Source: an uncultured Clostridia bacterium (GTDB lineage Bacteria > Bacillota > Clostridia > Christensenellales > Borkfalkiaceae). Taken from it: a stretch of DNA of 64,000 nt. How positions within the stretch are numbered: the first letter of the stretch is position 1; each line of letters starts with the position of its first letter. Below the pieces are notes generated by a model. The model worked only from the letters and a program-made list of their open reading frames with translations. It was not told the DNA's origin and did not search any database. The translations under genes were made by a program, and so were the position numbers. Location of the stretch: NCBI GenBank assembly GCA_944354035.1, contig CALVPS010000001.1, forward strand, positions 1 to 64,000. The letters are read 5' to 3'. Positions 27,636-36,356 of the stretch are shown piece by piece.

Positions 27636-29303
27636 ATGAGCAATACGTTTACAAACGGCACCAATATGGCGGCACAGCGTTCGCTCCTGCGCGCGCTGGG
27701 CTGGACGGACTCCGAAATACAAAAGCCCATCGTAGGCATCATCTGCGCGCAGAGCGATATCATCCCGGGACATATGCATCTTTCGGAGATCGCGCGCGCG
27801 GTCTCGGACGGCGTACTGGCGGCGGGCGGCAAACCCGTCGTCGTGCCCTGCATCGGCGTGTGCGACGGCATCGCCATGGGGCACAAGGGTATGCGCTATT
27901 CCCTGCCCTCCCGCGAGATCATCGCCGACAGCGCCGAGATCTTGGCCACGGCACACGCCTTCGACGCGCTGGTATTTGTGGGAAACTGCGATAAGATCAT
28001 CCCCGGCATGCTGATGGGCGCCGTACGCGTCAACCTGCCCGCGGCGTTTGTTTCGGGCGGGCCCATGCTGGCGGGCCGCAAGGACGGAAAAAAACTTTCG
28101 CTCTCCTCCATGTTCGAGGCGGTGGGCGCATATACCGCGGGCAAGATCGACGAAGAGGAACTCACCCGCTTTGAATGCGCCGCCTGCCCTTCGTGCGGGT
28201 CGTGCTCGGGCATGTTTACCGCCAACTCCATGAACTGCCTTTTGGAGGCGCTGGGCATGGCGCTGCCCGGCAACGGCACCATTCCCGCCGTGTACGCAAG
28301 GCGCCTTGCGCTTGCAAAACAGACGGGCGAGGCGGTGATGCAGCTGCTGAAAAACAACGTACGCCCGCGCGATATCCTGACGCCGACGGCGCTGAAAAAC
28401 GCGGAACGGGTAGATATGGCCATTGGCGCATCGTCCAACTCGGTGCTGCACCTTTTGGCGCTGGCAAGCGAACTCGGCTTTACAAAAGAACAGATCTCGA
28501 TCGACACCATGAACGAGATCAGCGCTCAAACACCCAACCTGTGCCGCCTGGCACCTGCAGGCGAGCACTACATCGAAGATCTCGGCGAGGCGGGCGGCAT
28601 TTCCGCCGTCATCCGCGAACTCATCGACGCAGGCATGTTCGACGGCGCCGCGCAGACGGTAGCGGGCGTCACCCAGGGCGAGCTAACAAGCGGCGCGCGC
28701 GTGCGCGACGCGGAGATCATACGCCCCGTCTCAAACCCCTACTCTCCTTATGGCGGGCTGGCCATTTTAAAAGGCAACCTTGCAAGAGAGGGCGCCGTGG
28801 TAAAAAAGAGCGCCGTCGACCCCAAAATGTACCATCATACGGGCCCCGCGCGGGTGTTCGACTCGGAGGAAGACGCAATGGCAGCGATCTCGGGCAACAA
28901 GATCCGCGCGGGCGACGTGGTCGTCATCCGCTACGAAGGGCCAAAGGGAGGCCCCGGCATGCGCGAAATGCTCTCCCCCACCTCGTCCATCGTGGGCGCG
29001 GGACTGGGCGACACGGTGGCGCTGATCACAGACGGAAGATTTTCGGGCGCGACGCGCGGCGCGGCCATCGGACACGTCTGTCCCGAGGCGGCTGCGGGCG
29101 GCGCGATCGGCATCGTGCGCGAAGGCGATATCATTGAGATCGACATCGAAAAGGGCACCATCGACCTGCGCGTGCCCGACAAGGAGATCGAAACGCGCTT
29201 AAAAGCGTTCGTCCCCCTCGAAAAACCCGTCGAAGGGTACTTAAAGCGCTACCGCGCGCTCGTAACTTCCGCCTCGGACGGCGCGGTCTTCAAAAAAATG
29301 TGA
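27636..29303 (+). CDS. ilvD: dihydroxy-acid dehydratase
   Basis: IlvD dehydrates dihydroxy acids to 2-oxo acids in valine and isoleucine synthesis, using an iron-sulfur cluster. The 555-residue protein shows the cluster cysteines in GNCDKIIPGMLMGA and CPSCGSCSGMFTANSMN, and the C-terminal ALITDGRFSGATRG motif. The chosen ATG (MSNTFTNGTNMAAQRSLL) has GAGGA upstream; the frame starting at 27594 has no site. No ilvC lies between ilvN and ilvD, unlike many ilv operons. Confidence 0.97.
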   Translation: MSNTFTNGTNMAAQRSLLRALGWTDSEIQKPIVGIICAQSDIIPGHMHLSEIARAVSDGVLAAGGKPVVVPCIGVCDGIAMGHKGMRYSLPSREIIADSAEILATAHAFDALVFVGNCDKIIPGMLMGAVRVNLPAAFVSGGPMLAGRKDGKKLSLSSMFEAVGAYTAGKIDEEELTRFECAACPSCGSCSGMFTANSMNCLLEALGMALPGNGTIPAVYARRLALAKQTGEAVMQLLKNNVRPRDILTPTALKNAERVDMAIGASSNSVLHLLALASELGFTKEQISIDTMNEISAQTPNLCRLAPAGEHYIEDLGEAGGISAVIRELIDAGMFDGAAQTVAGVTQGELTSGARVRDAEIIRPVSNPYSPYGGLAILKGNLAREGAVVKKSAVDPKMYHHTGPARVFDSEEDAMAAISGNKIRAGDVVVIRYEGPKGGPGMREMLSPTSSIVGAGLGDTVALITDGRFSGATRGAAIGHVCPEAAAGGAIGIVREGDIIEIDIEKGTIDLRVPDKEIETRLKAFVPLEKPVEGYLKRYRALVTSASDGAVFKKM

Positions 29304-29314
29304 ATATAAAACAA

Positions 29315-29351
29315 CGCCGCCCGTCTGCCGAAACAGACGGGCGGCGCTTTT
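29315..29351 (+). terminator. ilvBND terminator
   Basis: A 13-bp stem CGCCGCCCGTCTG/CAGACGGGCGGCG with a 6-base loop is followed by CTTTT. It may also stop the converging LysR gene. Confidence 0.88.
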
Positions 29352-29361
29352 GCGTCTTTTC

Positions 29362-30183
29362 TTAAAAATAGCGTTCCTCTTCGTCGCTGCGGCAGACGCG
29401 ATAGCTCCAAAGCTGCATCCGCGCAAAATCAAGAGGGGCGACCTCGGCGAACGCCCCTTCCGCAAGTTCCTTTTTGACGATCCCGCGCGGCAGGAAGGCA
29501 TAGCCGAGCCCTGCGGCGAGATAGCCCTTGACTTTATTGGAATTATCCACCTCAAAGGGAAATACGTGCCCCGCGGGGAAGATCTCCCTGAGGTATGCGC
29601 CGATCTCGGGCAAAGAGAAATTACACATCGCAAACGGAAGCGACGCAAGCTGACTGCGCGCGACTCCGTCCCGGAAACAGTTCTTGTCCGCCCGTACCAA
29701 CAGCACGAGCTCGTCGCGGGAAAAGGGCGCGCACGAATAGCCGACGCGTTTGACGCTTTGGTACACGTACGCGACGTCCAAAAGCCCGTCGAAAAGCATC
29801 TCCAAAAGCCCCGCGCTGTGCCCCAGCGTAACGCGGTAGCCGCTCCCCGCCGCGATGCCTGCGAAGATGCGGTCTTTGAGCGCGTCCTCGTATACGGCGT
29901 TGGTCGCGCCGAGCCTTATCTGCCTGACGCCCCCTTTGACGGCGGCGCGGCAGGCATCCTCCATCTCCGTGATGCGGCGGGCATATTCGTAAAAGATCTT
30001 CCCTTCGTCCGTGAGCGCGACGCTGCGCATCTCCCGCCGCAAAAGGCGCGCTCCCGCCTCCCGTTCGAGTTCGGCGATGCGGTTGGTGATGGTCGACTGC
30101 GCCACGAACAGCTGTTCCGCCACCCGCGTGAAGTTTTTAAGTTTGACGAGCAACAAAAAGGTGCGCAAATTCTCGGTATTCAT
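29362..30183 (-). CDS. LysR-family transcriptional regulator
   Basis: The 273-residue protein has an N-terminal winged helix-turn-helix (1-60; FTRVAEQLFVAQSTITNRIAELE) and a periplasmic-binding-protein-like effector domain. It is divergent from leuC with 111 bases between the starts, the classic arrangement for a LysR regulator and its target, so it probably controls leuCDB and its own gene. The effector is unknown; a leucine-pathway intermediate such as 2-isopropylmalate is a reasonable guess by analogy with LeuO/LeuR-type systems. It is short for the family (about 290-300). Confidence 0.9.
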   Translation of the reverse strand: MNTENLRTFLLLVKLKNFTRVAEQLFVAQSTITNRIAELEREAGARLLRREMRSVALTDEGKIFYEYARRITEMEDACRAAVKGGVRQIRLGATNAVYEDALKDRIFAGIAAGSGYRVTLGHSAGLLEMLFDGLLDVAYVYQSVKRVGYSCAPFSRDELVLLVRADKNCFRDGVARSQLASLPFAMCNFSLPEIGAYLREIFPAGHVFPFEVDNSNKVKGYLAAGLGYAFLPRGIVKKELAEGAFAEVAPLDFARMQLWSYRVCRSDEEERYF

Positions 30184-30210
30184 GATTCGATTTATAGATA
30201 GCCCCTATGC

Positions 30211-30229
30211 ATTTATTCGTTTTGTAAAT
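30211..30229. promoter_or_regulatory. LysR-type binding site between lysR and leuC
   Basis: ATTTA-N9-TAAAT, containing a T-N11-A core, in the divergent spacer just upstream of the leuC -35 box. Position and form fit an activator site. Confidence 0.5.
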
Positions 30230-30231
30230 GA

Positions 30232-30261
30232 TTGACGGCAGTATATCACATGTGATATACT
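30232..30261 (+). promoter_or_regulatory. leuC promoter with overlapping 20-bp perfect palindrome
   Basis: TTGACG (30232-30237), an 18-base spacer and TATACT (30256-30261). A perfect palindrome GTATATCACATGTGATATAC (30241-30260) covers the spacer and most of the -10 box, as a repressor operator would. Confidence 0.7.
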
Positions 30262-30294
30262 TTTGTCAAACCGAATTTTTCAAGGAGACTACAT

Positions 30295-31551
30295 ATGGGA
30301 ATGACGATGACGCAAAAGATCCTCGCCGCACACGCGGGGCTCGACGCCGTCACGGCAGGACAGCTGATCGAGGCGGAGCTCGATCTTGCGCTTGCAAACG
30401 ATATCACCGCGCCCGTCGCTATAAAAGAGATGGAAAAGGTTGGCGGACATGTAAAATACCGCGACCGCGTGGCGCTGGTGATGGATCACTTTACGCCCAA
30501 CAAAGATATCAAGGCCGCCTGCCAGGTAAAGTGTACGCGCGCCTTTGCGCAGCGCGAAGGGGTGGAACACTTTTTTGACGTGGGACAAATGGGCATCGAG
30601 CACGCGCTGCTGCCCGAACGGGGCCTGGTAGGCGCGGGCGACTGCGTGATCGGCGCAGACAGCCACACCTGCACCTACGGCGCGCTGGGCGCCTTTTCGA
30701 CGGGCGTGGGATCGACCGACCTTGCCGCGGGCATGATGACGGCAAAGTGCTGGTTCAAGGTGCCTGCCGCCCTGCGCTTTGTGTTAAGGGGCGCCCTTCC
30801 CCCCTTTGTTACGGGGAAAGACCTCATCCTGCACATCATCGGCGTTATCGGCGTGGACGGCGCGCTGTACAAGAGCATGGAATTTACGGGTGAGGGCGTG
30901 GCGGCGCTTTCGATGGACGACCGCTTTACCGTGTGCAACATGGCGATCGAAGCGGGCGCCAAAAACGGCATTTTCCCCGTGGACCAGCAGACGCTCGACT
31001 ATATGCGGGGCCGCTTTTCCCGTCCCGTAAAAATTTACGAGGCGGACGCAGACGCCGTATACGAACGCACGTACGAAATAGACCTTGCGGCGCTGAAGCC
31101 CACCGTGGCCTTCCCGCACCTGCCCGAAAATACCAAAACGCAGTGGGAGCCCCTTCCCATCGACCAGGTGGTGATCGGCTCGTGCACCAACGGCCGTATC
31201 TCCGACCTGAGACAGGCGGCCGAGGTGCTGCGCGGAAGAACGGTGGCGAACAACGTGCGGTGCATCGTCATTCCCGCCACGCAGGAAGTATACCTGCAGG
31301 CGTTGCGCGAAGGGCTTTTGGAGACATTCGTGCGGGCGGGCGCCGTGGTCTCCACCCCCACCTGCGGCCCCTGCCTCGGCGGACATATGGGCATTCTGGC
31401 CGATCATGAGCGGTGCGTTTCGACCACCAACCGCAACTTTGTGGGCCGCATGGGCCACACGACAAGCGAAATTTACCTGGCTTCGCCCTATACGGCCGCG
31501 GCCAGCGCCGGTGCGGGCAGGCTTGCAACGGCCGAGGAGGTGATAAAATGA
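30295..31551 (+). CDS. leuC: 3-isopropylmalate dehydratase large subunit
   Basis: LeuC with LeuD isomerises 2- to 3-isopropylmalate. The 418-residue product is of the shorter, archaeal/HacA-type LeuC2 length. It shows [21 protein letters not shown], the iron-sulfur Cys in [13 protein letters not shown] and the pair in [17 protein letters not shown] lies seven bases before the ATG. The stop overlaps the leuD start by four bases. Confidence 0.96.
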   Translation: MGMTMTQKILAAHAGLDAVTAGQLIEAELDLALANDITAPVAIKEMEKVGGHVKYRDRVALVMDHFTPNKDIKAACQVKCTRAFAQREGVEHFFDVGQMGIEHALLPERGLVGAGDCVIGADSHTCTYGALGAFSTGVGSTDLAAGMMTAKCWFKVPAALRFVLRGALPPFVTGKDLILHIIGVIGVDGALYKSMEFTGEGVAALSMDDRFTVCNMAIEAGAKNGIFPVDQQTLDYMRGRFSRPVKIYEADADAVYERTYEIDLAALKPTVAFPHLPENTKTQWEPLPIDQVVIGSCTNGRISDLRQAAEVLRGRTVANNVRCIVIPATQEVYLQALREGLLETFVRAGAVVSTPTCGPCLGGHMGILADHERCVSTTNRNFVGRMGHTTSEIYLASPYTAAASAGAGRLATAEEVIK

Positions 31552-32039
31552 CCGTAAAAGGCACCGTACACAAGTATGCGAGCGACGTGGATACCGACGT
31601 CATCATCCCCGCACGCTATCTGAACACGTCGTCCGAGGCGGAACTTGCCGCACATTGCATGGAAGATATCGACCCCGACTTTATAAAACGCGTAAAAAAG
31701 GGGGATATTATTGTGGCGGAAGACAACTTCGGCTGCGGTTCCTCGCGCGAGCACGCGCCCATCGCCATCAAGGCGAGCGGCGTCTCGCTGATCATTGCCA
31801 ACACGTTTGCGCGCATCTTTTACCGCAACGCGATCAACATCGGCCTCCCCATTCTGGAGTGCCCCGCAGCGGTAAGCGCTCTCCGCGCGGGAGACGTGGT
31901 ATCGTGCGATCTTGCAAGGGGCGTCATTTACAACGAGACGACGGGGCAAAGCTTTACGGCGCAGCCCTTTCCCCCCTTTATCCAAGACATCATCGACGCG
32001 GGCGGACTGATGAACGCCATAAGCGGCACGCGCAAGTAG
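31548..32039 (+). CDS. leuD: 3-isopropylmalate dehydratase small subunit
   Basis: The 163-residue swivel-domain partner of LeuC shows [15 protein letters not shown] and the substrate loop [16 protein letters not shown]. The ATG overlaps the leuC stop (ATGA) and has GAGGAGG upstream. Length fits LeuD of the LeuC2-type enzyme. Confidence 0.96.
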   Translation: MTVKGTVHKYASDVDTDVIIPARYLNTSSEAELAAHCMEDIDPDFIKRVKKGDIIVAEDNFGCGSSREHAPIAIKASGVSLIIANTFARIFYRNAINIGLPILECPAAVSALRAGDVVSCDLARGVIYNETTGQSFTAQPFPPFIQDIIDAGGLMNAISGTRK

Positions 32040-32064
32040 GCGCGGGCGCACAGGGAGGACACAT

Positions 32065-33144
32065 ATGAACAAACACATTGCGGTTTTGGCAGGCGACGGG
32101 ATCGGCCCTGAAATTACGGCGAGCGCGGTGCAAGTCCTGGAGGCCGTGGCAAAGACCTATGGCCACACCTTTACCTTCGAGCCCCTGCCGATGGGCGGCT
32201 GCGCGATCGACGCGTGCGGCGAACCGCTGCCCGCGCACACCGTAGAGCGCTGTCTGGCCTCCGACTCGGTGCTGCTGGGCGCGGTGGGCGGCCCTAAGTG
32301 GGACGCACTCCCCGGCGACAAGCGCCCCGAAAAGGGTCTTTTGGGCATCCGCAAGGCCATGGGACTGTACTCAAACATTCGTCCCGCAAAGCTGTGGCCG
32401 GCGCTGGCAGAGGCTTCCCCCCTGAAAAAACAACTTATCGAGGGCGGGATAGAGATCGTCGTCGTACGGGAACTGACGGGCGGCATTTACTTTGGCAAGC
32501 GCGGCGCATACGACGACGAACGGATGGGCCGGACGGCATGGGATACCGAGACGTATTCGCAAAAGGAGATCGAGCGCATTACCCGCATCGCTTGCGAACT
32601 TGCGCGCAAGCGCACGGGACGCGTTATTTCCGTCGACAAGGCAAACGTACTTGAAAGCTCGCGCCTGTGGCGCAAAACGGTGCACGCCTATGCCGAACGC
32701 CATTACCCCGACGTGACGGTGACCGACATGCTGGTGGACAACGCCGCCATGCAGATCGTAAAGGATCCCGCGCAGTTCGACATCCTGCTGACAAGCAACA
32801 TGTTCGGCGACATCCTCTCGGACGAGGCGGCGCAGGTGACGGGCTCGATCGGCATGTTGGCCTCTTCCTCACTCGGCGACACCTCCTGCGGGCTGTACGA
32901 ACCCATCCACGGCTCGGCGCCCGACATCGCAGGCAAGGACATCGCCAACCCCATCGCCACCATTCTGGCGGCCGCCATGATGCTGCGCGACTCCTTCGGC
33001 ATGACGGCGGAATGCACCGCCGTGGAACGGGCCGTGGGCGACGTGCTGAACGAGGGCTGGCGCACGGCGGATATCTTTTCGGACGGCACCCGCAAGATCG
33101 GCTGCCGCGAAATGGCCCGCCGCATCGCGGAACACATTGCATGA
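32065..33144 (+). CDS. leuB: 3-isopropylmalate dehydrogenase
   Basis: LeuB oxidises and decarboxylates 3-isopropylmalate to 4-methyl-2-oxopentanoate with NAD. The 359-residue protein has the N-terminal GDGIGPEI, the RELTGGIYFG active-site loop, and the signature region SNMFGDILSDEAAQVTGSIG followed by EPIHGSAPDIAGKDIANP. AGGGAGG precedes the ATG. Last gene of leuCDB. Confidence 0.97.
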   Translation: MNKHIAVLAGDGIGPEITASAVQVLEAVAKTYGHTFTFEPLPMGGCAIDACGEPLPAHTVERCLASDSVLLGAVGGPKWDALPGDKRPEKGLLGIRKAMGLYSNIRPAKLWPALAEASPLKKQLIEGGIEIVVVRELTGGIYFGKRGAYDDERMGRTAWDTETYSQKEIERITRIACELARKRTGRVISVDKANVLESSRLWRKTVHAYAERHYPDVTVTDMLVDNAAMQIVKDPAQFDILLTSNMFGDILSDEAAQVTGSIGMLASSSLGDTSCGLYEPIHGSAPDIAGKDIANPIATILAAAMMLRDSFGMTAECTAVERAVGDVLNEGWRTADIFSDGTRKIGCREMARRIAEHIA

Positions 33145-33151
33145 CCAAGGG

Positions 33152-33189
33152 CGCCGCGCGCGGGATACCGACCCGCACGCGGCGTTTTT
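33152..33189 (+). terminator. leuCDB terminator
   Basis: A 13-bp stem with one mismatch (33152-33164 with 33172-33184) is followed by TTTTT, eight bases past the leuB stop. Confidence 0.75.
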
Positions 33190-33528
33190 GCAGATCGTCC
33201 GCGCCCCTGCCCTATCCTGTAAGGGGACCATACGAACCGCGCCTTTGACGGCGTTTTTTTGGCAGCTTTTTGTTCATCTTCCTTGTAATACCCCGGGATC
33301 GCCGCGTCATCTTTGCAAAAACCCGACGCAAAAAACTTCTCGCCAAAGGCGCAATGGATCAAAAGCGGCATAACGGGCGATAACAAGGCGAAAGGCGCAG
33401 GACGCGCCGCACGGCACGGCCAAGCCTTTCAACAACGTATGCGCGCCGCGTTTTTTGCTTTCGATCGGGGCCGTATTGCCCCCGTACAGGATACGAAAAG
33501 CCGTCGAAATGCGCGCGGCACATTTACG
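33190..33528. other. gene-free spacer before yggS
   Basis: About 340 bases between the leuB terminator and the yggS promoter. Short open frames exist on both strands, but none has a convincing ribosome binding site or recognisable product. No repeat module is seen. Confidence 0.5.
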
Positions 33529-33557
33529 TTGACAACGGCAAAAAGACGCGGTATAAT
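33529..33557 (+). promoter_or_regulatory. consensus yggS promoter
   Basis: Exact TTGACA (33529-33534), a 17-base spacer and exact TATAAT (33552-33557). The leader to the ATG at 33579 is about 15 bases. Confidence 0.85.
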
Positions 33558-33578
33558 ACCCATCGTACGGAGAGATCT

Positions 33579-34253
33579 ATGAGCATTGCACAAAACGTAG
33601 CGCACTATCTGCAGGAGATCGGATCGGGCAACCCCTTCGGCGAAAAGATCACCCTCGTCGCCGCCACCAAGACGCGTACGGCAGACGAGATCAACGAGGC
33701 GATCGCCGCAGGCATTACCGATATCGGCGAAAATAAGGTACAGGAATTTCGGGATAAATACGCCCTGGTACACGGCGCAAACCGCCACTTTATCGGTCAT
33801 TTGCAGACCAACAAAGTAAAGTATCTGATCGGAAAGACCCTTCTCATCCAATCGCTCGACCGCGACGAGCTGTTAAACGAACTCGACGTACGCTCGCAGC
33901 GCGCGGGCGTCGTGACGGACGTGCTGATCGAAGTGAACATCGGCAGCGAACTCTCCAAGAGCGGTTATCCCCTTTCGGAAGCGTACGCCGCCTACGAGCG
34001 GGCGCACGCACGGCAGGGCGTACGCGTGCGCGGCTTTATGGCGATGCTGCCCCTTTCGCAGGATACGGTGCTGCTGGGCGCGCTTGCCGACCAAATGCGC
34101 GCTCTGTACGAGCGGGCACGGGCGCAGGACGACGATATTTGCCACCTCTCCATGGGTATGAGCGGCGACTGGCGGCTGTGCGTGGCGCACGGCGCAAACA
34201 TGATACGTATCGGGACCGCCCTGTTCGGGGCGCGCGCGTACCCCGCACCGTAA
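33579..34253 (+). CDS. yggS: YggS/PROSC family pyridoxal-phosphate homeostasis protein
   Basis: The family binds PLP and affects its balance and that of amino and keto acids, without known enzyme activity. The 224-residue protein has the TIM-barrel pattern with the PLP lysine in LVAATKTRTADEI, the GENKVQEF and HFIGHLQTNKVKYL motifs, and LSMGMSGDWRLCVAHGANMIRIGTALFG split across the C-terminal strands. GGAGA lies before the ATG. It probably shares a transcript with the next gene. Confidence 0.95.
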   Translation: MSIAQNVAHYLQEIGSGNPFGEKITLVAATKTRTADEINEAIAAGITDIGENKVQEFRDKYALVHGANRHFIGHLQTNKVKYLIGKTLLIQSLDRDELLNELDVRSQRAGVVTDVLIEVNIGSELSKSGYPLSEAYAAYERAHARQGVRVRGFMAMLPLSQDTVLLGALADQMRALYERARAQDDDICHLSMGMSGDWRLCVAHGANMIRIGTALFGARAYPAP

Positions 34254-34289
34254 ACGGCGCGGTGTGCTCCGCGCAGACGAGATCGCATT

Positions 34290-35228
34290 ATGCCATCCTT
34301 TATTACGCATGCACTGGCCGCCGAAGAGGCGGCGCCGCGCCTTCCCCGCCCGCTGCGATCGATCGTGGAGGGGGCGCCGGCCTATTACTTTTTCGGGGCG
34401 CAGGGACCAGACTTCCTGTTCTTTTTGCCGGGCAGCCATGCGCCCGAAAAAAATACGGGGAAAATTTTGCACCGCACCCGTGTATACGAGCTGTTCTGCG
34501 CCTTTGCCGCGGTGCTTGCAGCTCTGCCGGAAGACGATACGCGCGCCGCGGCATATGCATATGGGTACGTTTCGCACTACTGCGCCGACGCGACCTTTCA
34601 CCCCTTTGTATACCGCTATTTGGACGAACATCGCGCAGGGAAACTGGCGCACCAACAGCTGGAAAACGATTGGGACGTATACTTTGCGCGGACATTGCGC
34701 GGGCGGGAGGCGGAACGCTATCCCCTGCCCGTACGCGCCGCCGCTCTGGTGCGCGAGGGCGTTTTGTACCGCTTTTGGGCGGCCGTATTGCAAAAGCTTG
34801 CCCTTCCCGTGCCCGCAAAGGGCGCCTTTGCCCGCGCCGTACGCGGATATCTGTGCTATCTGCGCGCATTCCACGGCAGGTGTTACGCAATGCAGCGGGG
34901 ACTGTCGCGTCTGGAGCGTCTTTTTGGGCGACGCGGCCTCTCCTGCCTGTATCCCGGGCGCGAGCCTGCGCCCGACGTCATCTCCGGCGAAGCGTTTGAA
35001 CGCATTGCCAACGCCGACAGGCGCCATCCGCCCGCCGCTTCCGCAGACGATTTTATGGAGCGCGCCGTACAGACGAGCGCCTACCGCATCTGTCTGCTGG
35101 CCGATGCCGTGCACGGCGCTCCCCTCCCGCGCGAAGAGTTCGACCGACATCTGCTGACGGGCGAACATATCACCGCTCAGTCGCCGCGCTCCCTCCCGCC
35201 GTCGGCGACCAACGCACCGCGGCACTGA
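34290..35228 (+). CDS. zinc-dependent phospholipase C-like protein
   Basis: The 312-residue protein begins MPSFITHALAAEEA, with His7 near the N-terminus, followed by FFGAQGPDFLFFL and GYVSHYCADATFHPFVY. These His/Asp clusters match the zinc-dependent phospholipase C family of Clostridia, a fold related to the S1/P1 nucleases. No signal peptide is seen, so a cytoplasmic location is likely, unlike secreted phospholipase C toxins. The true substrate is unknown. The start has only a weak site; it lies 36 bases after yggS. Confidence 0.8.
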   Translation: MPSFITHALAAEEAAPRLPRPLRSIVEGAPAYYFFGAQGPDFLFFLPGSHAPEKNTGKILHRTRVYELFCAFAAVLAALPEDDTRAAAYAYGYVSHYCADATFHPFVYRYLDEHRAGKLAHQQLENDWDVYFARTLRGREAERYPLPVRAAALVREGVLYRFWAAVLQKLALPVPAKGAFARAVRGYLCYLRAFHGRCYAMQRGLSRLERLFGRRGLSCLYPGREPAPDVISGEAFERIANADRRHPPAASADDFMERAVQTSAYRICLLADAVHGAPLPREEFDRHLLTGEHITAQSPRSLPPSATNAPRH

Positions 35229-35671
35229 ATCTTTACAATACAGGATGCAGACATGCAGGAACTTGCCGCGGTTTGATCGGAGGGGGCGCGGCGATATTTT
35301 GCAGCGGCTCGCATGTATCGCGCCTCGCCTGCGGCGGGCGCTGAAAAAATACGCGGCGCTTCCGCCGACGGCCGCGTCGCGGACTTTGCCGTAAGTCTCT
35401 CTCCTGCCGACGAGACGGCGCTCTCCGCGTTAAAAGGAAGTCTCCCGAACGCCTATTTTACGGACGCGGCGCGCTACAAGCCGATCGTCTTTACCTCATA
35501 TGCAAGCCCGTAACGCCCGCTGTACGCCATGCTGCAAAAACGCGGCCCTCCGACGATACGGGACCTCGGATATACGCATTGCCGAAGAGCGATCGGCAGG
35601 ACTGCGGCCGAAAGAATGCAGCCCGTGGAGACCCTCTGTTGGCATGACTGAACGGCCAAACACAATAAACG

Positions 35672-35710
35672 CGGCGCGCGGCGCGGGCATTATGCCCGCG
35701 CCGCGCGCCG
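35672..35710. repeat. 39-bp near-perfect palindrome in a gene-free stretch
   Basis: Arms of 19 bases, the left one beginning CGGCGCGCGGCGCGGGCAT, pair perfectly around a single T at 35691. There is no T-tract on either side, so it is not a normal terminator. It lies in a 534-base stretch (35229-35762) with no credible gene on either strand, between two converging genes, where it could act as a barrier or cruciform-prone site. Confidence 0.7.
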
Positions 35711-35762
35711 TATCGCGGACCCTGCCGCCCGCGTCCCGCACAGCCCTCCGCACGTAAGCCCT

Positions 35763-36356
35763 TCAGGGCCGCCGCACGGAGTAGATGCAGCCGCAATAGT
35801 TTTGCCGATACAGGGCGTGCTCACGCGAAAGCACGATGGACGCCTGATATCCGCCCCGCTTTTTAAAATCGGACGGCAGCCACTTTACGCCGTATTCCGC
35901 GGCAAGTTGCTCGCCGATCGCATTGATGAGCGCCGCATTTTTTAAAGGCGAAACGGTAAGCGTGGTGGCAAAATAGTCATACCCGTGCGCCCGCGCCTCC
36001 TGCGCCGTGCGCGCCAGGCGCAGACGGAAACACCGCTCGCACCGCGCGCCGCCCTCGGGCGCGTCCTCCAGTCCGCGCACCGCCTCGGCAAACGCCTGCG
36101 GCTCGTAATCACAATCCATAAAGTCGGCAAGACCGGTCTCCCGCAAAAAGCGGATCTGCTCTGCACGGCGCTTTTTGTACTCTTCCTCGCAATCGAGGTT
36201 GGGATTGTAGTACAGCACCGTCACGCGGACATGGTTTGCAAGTTCCGTCAGGCAGTACGAGGAACAGGGTGCGCAGCAGCTGTGCAGCAGCACGCGCTTT
36301 CCCTGCGCCCCTTCCAGCGCGCGCAGCATCAGCGCGTCATAGTTTACGGCGTTCAT
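35763..36356 (-). CDS. queH: epoxyqueuosine reductase QueH
   Basis: QueH (formerly DUF208) reduces epoxyqueuosine to queuosine in tRNA and replaces QueG in many anaerobes. The 197-residue protein has the N-terminal HSCCAPCSS, the middle CERCFRLRL and the C-terminal YCGCIYS cysteine motifs that bind metal and the iron-sulfur cluster. The ATG at 36356 overlaps the leuA stop by four bases, so queH is translated from the leuA transcript. Tgt and QueA, which make its substrate, are encoded 16 kb away. Confidence 0.95.
   Translation of the reverse strand: MNAVNYDALMLRALEGAQGKRVLLHSCCAPCSSYCLTELANHVRVTVLYYNPNLDCEEEYKKRRAEQIRFLRETGLADFMDCDYEPQAFAEAVRGLEDAPEGGARCERCFRLRLARTAQEARAHGYDYFATTLTVSPLKNAALINAIGEQLAAEYGVKWLPSDFKKRGGYQASIVLSREHALYRQNYCGCIYSVRRP

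Noticed and set aside
33240..33386. Minus-strand frame with GYYKEDE, resembling a piece of an acyl-CoA ligase
   Set aside because: Only a few residues match and the following GD motif is missing; probably chance.
35313..35513. 66-codon plus-strand frame after the phospholipase C-like gene
   Set aside because: No ribosome binding site and no recognisable pattern; treated as a chance frame in GC-rich DNA.
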